From the NCBI GenBank assembly GCA_029204225.1, contig CM055109.1:46843895-46907894 (forward strand): DNA of 64,000 bases. Direction: 5' to 3'. This document shows, one piece after another, positions 56,850-64,000 of this stretch (position 1 is its first letter; each line of letters starts with the position of its first letter). The translations under genes were made by a program, and so were the position numbers. The notes under the pieces were generated by a model. It was not told the origin of the DNA, made no database searches, and saw nothing but the letters and a program-made list of their open reading frames with translations. This DNA is from Diphasiastrum complanatum. Taxonomy: Eukaryota; Streptophyta; Lycopodiopsida; Lycopodiales; Lycopodiaceae.

Positions 56850-57376
56850 CTCGATCGACCTTCTCCTCACAGCACCCTGCTCCTCGAACACCCTCTCACA
56901 GCACCCTGGCTCTCAAACAGCCTCTCACAGCCTGTCATCGGCTCTCGCTTGCTCTCTCACTGTCTATCACTAGCTCTCTCACAGCCTCTGAAAATGCCGA
57001 TCACAATGGCATTTTGAGTGCTTATTTATCCCCACAGCCTGATCGGCCATGTGGATCCCCATCATCCCTCCATGTGCCTCTGTACCCTAAACCCATGCGA
57101 TGCTCCCCCCATGTGTTGCTCTCCCATTGGCCCCATGGTCTGCTCACCCACAGTGCCCATGTGCTGTTGCACCAGTCCCCTGCACCATGTACTGTACCCT
57201 CTTTTTTTACACCCAGAACCCCTTTTTTTTCCATTTTTTTGACCTGTTTAGGTAATAGACAGAAATTAAATATTAAAAATATTAAAAATGGTACCGCCCT
57301 GGTATCGCGGATCCCAGGGCAGTACCGTACCGGCGCGGTACCATACTAGCGGGGTACCAAGGGACACTATGAATTA

Positions 57377-57746
<370 letters not shown>

Positions 57747-57798
<52 letters not shown>
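57747..57798. repeat. (TA)n microsatellite, right part
   Basis: An AT dinucleotide run of 52 bp directly follows MITE C. Confidence 0.96.
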
Positions 57799-57801
<3 letters not shown>

Positions 57802-58386
57802 TATGGTAAAAAAGAGCAAATTTTGGAATTCCATCAAGGACCACATGAATATGCTCCAAAAAGTACATTATCATAAGTGATAGCCAATAGAGAAGTGTGT
57901 GCAACTCCCAAAAGACATTAGGTCTGTCTTCAAGCTAATAACATGTGATTTTCTATAGCCAATAGTAATTGCATTCCAATTGTACTCTTAGTAATGATTT
58001 TACACAAAGACGAGTAGATATGTAAGTCACTATCTCATCCAGAAAGCCAAACAGGTTCAGAGACGAGATTAAGGACCTTGAATCAGCCATTGCTTTAGAC
58101 TAACATTTTGGTTTATTAGGTCATACTATTGCAACAACCAGATTGCATCACTTGTTTCTTGATGAAGGCTAGATTCAACACAGTTATAGCTCTTTTGATG
58201 GAAATTAGATTCCACTACAACTGCAATCTAGCTTAACAGACACTCAATTGAGATCCTTGAGACATGTAATTCCTTGTGCCATTTTGAAACATACAGATAT
58301 TTCCATTTCAATAACTAATATTTGAAGGAATACCTAAACAACCCTCAATATCAATACAAATAATCACAACGATTATTCCAACTTAC
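57799..58386. other. 5' end of CBL intron 1; nothing recognised
   Basis: Ordinary AT-rich intron sequence between the exon 1 donor and the TA microsatellite. Confidence 0.5.
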
Positions 58387-58552
58387 ATGACGTGTCATGA
58401 GCAATAGTCTCAGGATCTTCAATATCACGACTGTATTTCCTGCCTTTTGTCTGGCAACATCCCAAAAGAAAGTCCAGCATATGATGAAATCCCAATGAAA
58501 CATGATCCAAACACTGCCACATTCTCCTTTCAAAATTTTGCTTGCTCCAACC
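58387..58552 (-). CDS. CBL: CBL exon 1 with start codon and N-terminal targeting region
   Basis: From ATG at 58522 the exon encodes 45 codons plus the first base of the split Phe codon. It starts MWQCLDHVSLGFHHMLDFLL, then GCC, and ends EDPETIAHDTS. This aligns with the CBL2/3 N-terminus (M-QC-DG start, a Cys-containing middle, and a DPE-LARDT end). Cys4, Cys22 and Cys23 are candidates for S-acylation, which in CBL2/3 directs the protein to the tonoplast. There is no MGC myristoylation start as in CBL1/9. The donor is T followed by GTAAGT. An acceptor (TTTTTGCAG at 58553) precedes 30 bases in frame with the ATG and without a stop. Divergence from the usual N-terminus lowers confidence slightly. 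Confidence 0.88.
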
Positions 58553-59560
58553 CTGCAAAAAGTGGATAGTGAAAACAATGCCTTTTTTGGACCAGGTCTA
58601 AAATAACTTGATACAATTATGGGCAAACATCAGAACAGATTACACATATGGCAAAGACTGCAATTGCACTGATCAATCAAAATCATTAGTAGATAGTAAC
58701 ATGATGGCAATCACAAGTTATATGAAGTACCTAAGCCCAAGCTGTGCTAAATTGATCTATATTACTCGAAGTAGTCTTCGACCATCGACCAACTACAATG
58801 AGGTTGTGGACCTTTATTTATAGTGTAATAGGGCCCCACACTCGGGTTTAAAGTTTGTGCCCCTGAAGTGATAGCATGGACGCACAGCCCCAAGAGTTGC
58901 AAATAAACTCTCCCTCCACAAAAAGACAGTGTTCCAACTATCCATACACAAAAATGCTGAAACTGCAAACTGCAATCGCTGATGCAGGCTGCAGCAAACT
59001 AGAAAATGTCAATGTCATACCGTAAAAACAATATGGCAAGCAAAATTCTGTCCAATGCATTGCTCACATCCATTTTTGTACATTTTGACTATCCAGGTGA
59101 GTCTGTTGTACACCTTTCCATGTTATCAAGTATTTTAGAAATTTCTGGAACGACATCTCAAATTCCAGTACTTTCTCACATCCATAGTCTGCAAAATCTA
59201 CCTCTTCCAAGTTGACCTAACCATCCCATCTCGTCAGAAATGTCTAAGCTTACTTGCATGAACGTTAAGGAGTGTGTGATAAGCAAAGATCGTAAGCGTC
59301 TTCTCCTTATCTTCAAGGAACATAGTAGTAGGGCAATAACTTTGGATATTTACCAATATGTATGTCATGAGAGTTCTTTGGCACCAAAAGAGAAACATTA
59401 TCCCCACTTTGAAATTACAAGGGAAGCCTGTATTGATTTCCGACGTCCATAGTCCCTAGCCTGGAGTCCTGGGTTCACCTTGGTCCTCATGTTATTGGAA
59501 ACAAGCAATGTTTTGCACTGTTATTATTGCAGTAGAACGGTACTTGAGAGTATTGGCATT
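58553..59560. other. Probable 5' intron of CBL; nothing recognised
   Basis: Sequence right of the exon 1 acceptor. No further CBL exon or repeat was identified before copia-3. Confidence 0.4.
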
Positions 59561-59916
59561 AGTTGAGATTATGAAGCCCATGAACACTTTTCTTATTTCA
59601 GAGCCCAATTCTTACTTTTACTTCAGCAGCTGGCCCTTCTAGAAACTCACAAAGAAGGTTCTAGGAACTTGCAGGCTGCTCTATTGCAATTTATGGCTAA
59701 ATTACTAGTTAGGAGTGCTCAGTGTACTAATCATAGTAGTGCTCACACATACAACTAAGAACTGATTAAGCAAAATACTAAATCTTAGATTCATGAGAAT
59801 AGAGCTGAAACTCGCTATTGACGCCAACCATGGAGGTGGGCATTGATCCTTCTTATATACACTTTGCTAGATCTATCTCAAGTAAAGCAAACATCAATTC
59901 CTAACACTCCCCCTTA

Positions 59917-60480
59917 ATGTTTACTTTGTTATCTATGTAAACTTCTCAAATTTATTTTTAACAAGTCCTTTAGTAAAAATATCTGCAACTTGCTCTTCCA
60001 TTGGACAATAGATAAGCTCAACTTCAAGACTCTGAAGTTTCTCTCTATACTTCAATATGCTTTGTCCTGCTGTGAAAAATCGGATTCTATGCCAACTTGA
60101 TGCAACTATGGTTATCACACTGAAGTACTATAGATGTTTCTTGTAGTATATACCATATGAAGACCATGTAGAATCCTTCGTAACTAAATTGCCTCAATAC
60201 GTGGCTAGATACTCGGCCTCTGTAGACGATAATACAATGGTCGGCTACTTCTTTGAACTCTAATATATTGAGCCTGATTTTTGGTTAAAGACATCCATGA
60301 TCTTCGATCTTCTGCATCTCCAACCCAATCTGCATCTACATATCCTCATAACTGCAAAACGTCTTGACTTGACTAACCATACTTGCAGCATAAGCAATAT
60401 CTGGTCGTGTAGCATTGACTAAAGGAACAGCCAACCTTCAAGACATATCAATCTCCAACTAGAGTTCTCCATAATCTCAA
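59917..60480 (-). pseudogene. Copia-3 RNase H and end of pol
   Basis: Minus-strand segments in order are TRPDIAYAASMV, VDADWVGDAEDRRS, then the end of RNase H with [19 protein letters not shown] and [14 protein letters not shown] before the polypurine tract. Frameshifts separate them. These match the C-terminal part of copia pol. Confidence 0.8.
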
Positions 60481-60769
60481 TATCTCCAACTCAAATCATC
60501 ACAAAAAATTTCATTTCTCTTTAAGAAGGCTCTCTCATGTTCTCAGTAGACTGCGCTGCCAAGTAAGATTTGGCTCAGTGTCAGGCTTACTATGAGCTCA
60601 AATTAGTCCCCACAAATGTTGTACGAGGAATATTCAGGGACAAATAAGGCTTTGTCAAACTGCACACCTGAGGGAGAGGAGAATGGCAATACAACAACAT
60701 AATGTTTCACTACAATAATAGGACTAGGAACTTTGCAGTATCAAATTGATGAACTTCTAATTAACGAGG

Positions 60770-61130
60770 AAACTTTCTCCAACACTATAAGTTGCCCCTT
60801 GAGATCTTTAACTCATGTAAAGTAATCCGTCGCTGATTCTCCTGTATCCATTTCAAAGTATGTAGCTTATTAGTTAAAAACAGACCCTTGATTGATTTAC
60901 ATTCTCATACAAATTTTGAGAATATCCCAAGCTTCCTTGGGTCCAGCAGCATCTCTGATATGAGGTATAATCATATCTTTAACTGATAAGTTAATGATAT
61001 GATGTGGCTTTTCTTCTCCACTTTAGATACTCTCTCAACTCCCTATCATTTTTTGGAGGTATCTCATTACCTATAACCATATCCCAATATCCTCAATCCA
61101 TGAGAATATTTTGCATCTTGAATTTCCAGA
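60770..61130 (-). pseudogene. Copia-3 gag fragment
   Basis: The minus strand reads IIPHIRDAAGPKEAWDILKI followed by stops. It is the same gag region as IPHICNARDAADAWTILKSM in copia-2. Integrase and most of RT are absent between here and 60480, showing a large internal deletion. Confidence 0.7.
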
Positions 61131-61218
61131 TGCTAAAATTCGTACCATCAGCTTACTAGCCTCTGATAATACCGCATCATTCAACGTGCAATTGTATGAC
61201 ACTAATGATTCAATGATA

Positions 61219-61415
61219 TTTTTGTTCGTTTCGCAAAATCTTGTCGTTCAAAAAAAAAATGCCGATTCCAGAAAATCTGTCAATCCTTCAAAAAATTTGC
61301 CGGTTCCCAAAATCTTGTTGGTTCTTCAGAATTTTGGGAGTTCCACAAAAATTTGTTAGTTTTCCAAAGTTGTTGGTTCCACAAAATTTATATTTCAAAA
61401 AATTTGATCACCTTT
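61219..61415. repeat. Degenerate short tandem repeat in the copia-3 leader
   Basis: Imperfect units of about 20-25 bp with an AAAATTTG or AAAATCTTG core followed by a TTGGTTCC-type block are repeated some eight times. Similar minisatellites occur in untranslated leaders of plant retrotransposons. Confidence 0.55.
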
Positions 61416-62111
61416 CATAAGTAGCCATCTTCGAACCTTCCTTTATCCTTTTTGTTCATGATCTCCAATTAGTGTAGCAGGCTACTGAGATGCAAAATAC
61501 TTTTCAGCAAAGCTTGATCTCCCTCTTGCATGTGATTTACTTCCTCTTTATTCAATTTCTTTGCTTCCATTTACAAGCGATTTTTAGTTACCTTTGATGC
61601 TATTTAAACCATTCTGGGTTCAAGCTTTGTTGTGTGCCAATTTCTTGTGCAATAGGTGGTGTATAACAGCAGTAAAAACCTGCAATGATGATGATCAATC
61701 CTTGTCCCGACTTGTTACTGCAGCACAACTATGAATGAATACGCAATTTGATCTCCAGAGCAGTTCCTTCTTCCCCAAACAACTTCTGAACTGAAAGTAA
61801 CAGTTGTACTGAAAATTTCAGATGCCATGGAGGTCGGTGCTGGTCCTTATATGAAAATTACCTAGATCTATCTCAAGTAAAATCTATACTAAAGCAAAAG
61901 CAAATTCCTAAAACTGGTGTCTCTATTAGGTAGAAGTTCCAACTAATTACTAAGTCAAAATCTTGAGCCCAATCATAGCTCTTCGCACCCTCCTATGTGC
62001 ATAGATTTCAACTAAACTAAGAAACTATACAAAATAGTATTGGCCCCTAAAATAGCACACAGGCATGGCCTAGTAACATAAGGGGTACAAAATTAACATT
62101 AATTCCTAACA

Positions 62112-63362
62112 GATTTGGAATTCATGCCTGGGGTCTAAGCCCTATAAATAGGTGCTGCAACCTGGTCTGGCAGATTATATTTTGATTCTCTTGAGTTGTG
62201 TGTGGAAGACTCATCAACTCTTCCTTGTAAGGGACTAATGGCAGTTGTTAATGTTCACACACTATGCTTTGTTGGAAATTTCTAATCAATTCTCTCTCGG
62301 TGTCCATTTGCGTGCCATTGAAGGTCCATCCTGGCTAGTGGTCCACCGTATTATCTTCAAAGGGGGTTTCTGCTACCTGACATGAGGATTGTATTTTCTG
62401 CTCCACCAATTTACTTGACCTCTCACTAGGGGCCATAACATTCACTGGTGATTGACACACAAGCTTTTGTTGCCACGATCAGCTTCCTTTCCAGCGAGCA
62501 GCGGACACTTACCATCTGAGCTATCTGCTATCTTGCATCAAATAACAGAGAGCAGTTTGCTTTAACCAGTAGTCACATTGGTTAACGTTTTGATCGGCAA
62601 TCTAAAATGAGGTTTCCTATTGTCCAACAATCAGTTGTCAAACCCATAATCTAAAAGTGATTGATTCATCCACTTGTAGGCATTGAAATCCAATACTATT
62701 TTTGCACTTCATTCCAGTTTTTGGGTTATCTTGGCCATAACTAGCAATCAGAAATCGATAATAAAAAATAAGGCCCAGTTTTCAACATAATACACCCTGA
62801 ACTAGCAATTTGTGCTACAACGCACGTTATACCTCAACCAGCATTTTGAATTTTGCCTGAATTTTGTCAAGTTGCTGGTACGATACAGCTAACTAGGTAC
62901 CTCCATACGTAAGCTGAAGTAATAGTCAACCAGCTTATCCAAGTAGCAAGTTTAGCAATCAGTATGCCACTATCAGCTCCCTATGCAATTAAGGTGTTTT
63001 TATGTAGAGCATGCCAACTCATGAACTGCATGCAACTGTGGCTTGACAGAGACCTTCAATGTTGAAGACTGAAGAACACTGGCACATCATGCACGAAATT
63101 ATATCAAGGCTTTCGTTGTCAGATTCCCAAGCAGGATCTTCTTATATTTAAAGCTGATTGATGAAAATGTTACTTGTAATACAATAATTGGCCTTGAGAT
63201 TTTGATGTAACTCTAATGTGTAGTAAATAAGCTCATAAGGAACCAGAATTCAAGTATAGGTTTTGTAATCTATTGATTGAGCTTCCTACAATTTTCCTCC
63301 CTATTTGAACATAAGTTGCATTGTTAACAAATTAACTTAGTGACCAAAAACCTGAGGGCTAC
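62112..63362. other. Intergenic or 5' intron sequence; nothing recognised
   Basis: The first part (62112-62330) has an LTR-like look (CCCTATAAATAGG near 62141 could be a TATA box), but no partner or coding region was found. Confidence 0.35.
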
Positions 63363-63506
63363 CTTGCAACGTAACTGGGGATTAGCATCAGTCTCCAAAT
63401 GACAGCAAGCACCAGAAAGTTGTGGATCATTTCCCTGCGTTTGTGTCCAACATTTGTTGTGCCGACAAAGACTTTCTTCGATAGAGAAGACGCTTTTCTT
63501 AAGAGT
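63363..63506 (-). CDS. Candidate upstream exon of CBL (5' UTR or N-terminal extension)
   Basis: The minus strand has an acceptor-like CTTCTACAG before 63506 and a donor-like CAAG/GTAGCC after 63363, enclosing 144 bp with no stop in the frame starting TLKKSVFSIEESLC. Spliced to 58552 this stays in frame with the CBL ATG. A second frame is also open, so the reading frame may be chance and the exon may be untranslated. I do not recognise the peptide. Support is only from splice motifs and position. Confidence 0.35.
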
Positions 63507-63790
63507 CTGTAGAAGAATTATAACTGTCAGATAAAAGAAAACAGCAGCTAGATTTGCAACATCAAATTCAAAAAAAAAAATGTGATCGTAAGTCAATTCA
63601 GCTGTTTCTTATAACAAAAAAAAACGGAAGAAAAAAAAATCCAAGTCGATATTTTAGCAGTAGCAGCTTCATCAAAAACAATGTGGAAGATGTTAAATAA
63701 CCTCACAAGAAGCAGTACTCAGCAAACACACTGAAGTTTAATGTTGAATCAATGCCTATAAGCTACCAGCCAAACACTGAGACCAATAAT

Positions 63791-63985
63791 TTGAAGGTGC
63801 CAACTCATGAAAAAGTTTACTAATGACCATCCATACCAATGCAGTCAAAAACTGCAACCCTTCTATGCAGCAGACAGCTCACCAAAAATTCTGAAGGTGC
63901 CAACTCATGGAAAAGTTTACTAATGACCATCCATACCAATACAGTCAAACACTGCAAACCCTTCTATGCAGCAGACAGCTCAATG
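63791..63985. repeat. Two tandem copies of a 100-bp unit
   Basis: TGAAGGTGCCAACTCATG at 63792 recurs at 63892. The copies share nearly all bases through CAGCAGACAGCTCA, with a few substitutions and one extra A. Confidence 0.9.
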
Positions 63986-64000
63986 AATGCGGGTCATAAA

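Larger units (their letters stand above)
50082..57371 (+). mobile_element. hAT-2 DNA transposon, large, with extra genes
   Basis: This element of about 7.3 kb lies between two TA tracts. The left end (CATCATCGCGGATCCCGGTACCGCGG) and right end (reverse complement CATAGTGTCCCTTGGTACC) share GCGGATCCC and several GGTACC motifs, which also occur at 50123, 57290, 57331 and 57354. It carries an acidic open frame (51365-52069), a DUF659 hAT transposase (52247-55974) and a convergent minus-strand frame (56530-56849). The left end is less certain than the right because it lacks the exact CATAG. Confidence 0.65.
59570..62111 (-). mobile_element. Copia-3, internally deleted Ty1/copia element
   Basis: LTR-like sequence occurs on both sides: 59829-59906 and 61825-61935 share CCATGGAGGT, TAGATCTATCTCAAGTAAA and AATTCCTAA. 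A polypurine tract (AAGGGGGAG, minus strand, 59907-59916) abuts the left LTR, so the element reads right to left. A further TGTTAGGAATTAATG start lies at 62111. Most of pol is missing between gag and RNase H. LTR limits are approximate. Confidence 0.65.

Noticed and set aside
63324-63596. A separate 90-codon minus-strand gene.
   Set aside because: The frame runs through splice-like motifs and has no recognised domain. It is kept only as a candidate CBL upstream exon.

Overview
The window is nuclear DNA of a vascular land plant with a large, transposon-rich genome. The introns carry GT..AG borders and are up to about 21 kb long. Ty1/copia and Ty3/gypsy retrotransposons, a LINE relic and hAT DNA transposons are nested in one another. 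A fern or gymnosperm fits best, but nothing here fixes the species.

The only host gene I can support runs right to left across almost the whole window. It encodes a calcineurin B-like (CBL) calcium sensor of the CBL2/CBL3 class. Five coding exons lie on the minus strand: exon 1 at 58387-58522 (ATG at 58522), exon 2 at 36689-36771, exon 3 at 33700-33759, exon 4 at 23019-23127 and exon 5 at 2198-2250. They join in phase (136+83+60+109+53 = 441 nt, 147 codons). The remaining third, including EF-hand 4 and the C-terminal FPSF-type tail, must lie left of base 1. A possible upstream exon is at 63363-63506. Introns 1 to 4 are about 21.6, 2.9, 10.6 and 20.8 kb, and nearly everything else in the window sits inside them.

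Intron 4 (2251-23018) holds copia-1 (plus strand, truncated), gypsy-1 (minus strand, scrambled), gypsy-2 (plus strand chromovirus with its reverse transcriptase inverted), gypsy-3 (minus strand), LTR remnants and an integrase scrap. Intron 3 (23128-33699) holds a LINE relic, the 3' end of gypsy-4, and copia-2 at 27877-33266, a young insertion with one mismatch between its 400-bp LTRs. Intron 2 is mostly unrecognised. Intron 1 (36772-58386) holds a gypsy pol fragment, an LTR with a primer-binding site, and a cluster of hAT elements: a small MITE, hAT-1 (minus strand, 42988-47350), MITE A, hAT-2 (plus strand, about 50082-57371) and MITE C.

The most unusual part is 49.3-57.8 kb. A TA microsatellite is interrupted three times in a row, by MITE A, hAT-2 and MITE C. 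The hAT-type elements mostly share a CATAG terminus, but each carries a different array of inverted subterminal motifs (CGGTTC, ACGCGTTTC, GGTACC, GGACGC). hAT-2 also appears to have a second gene convergent with its transposase. I saw no tRNA, rRNA or CRISPR features.
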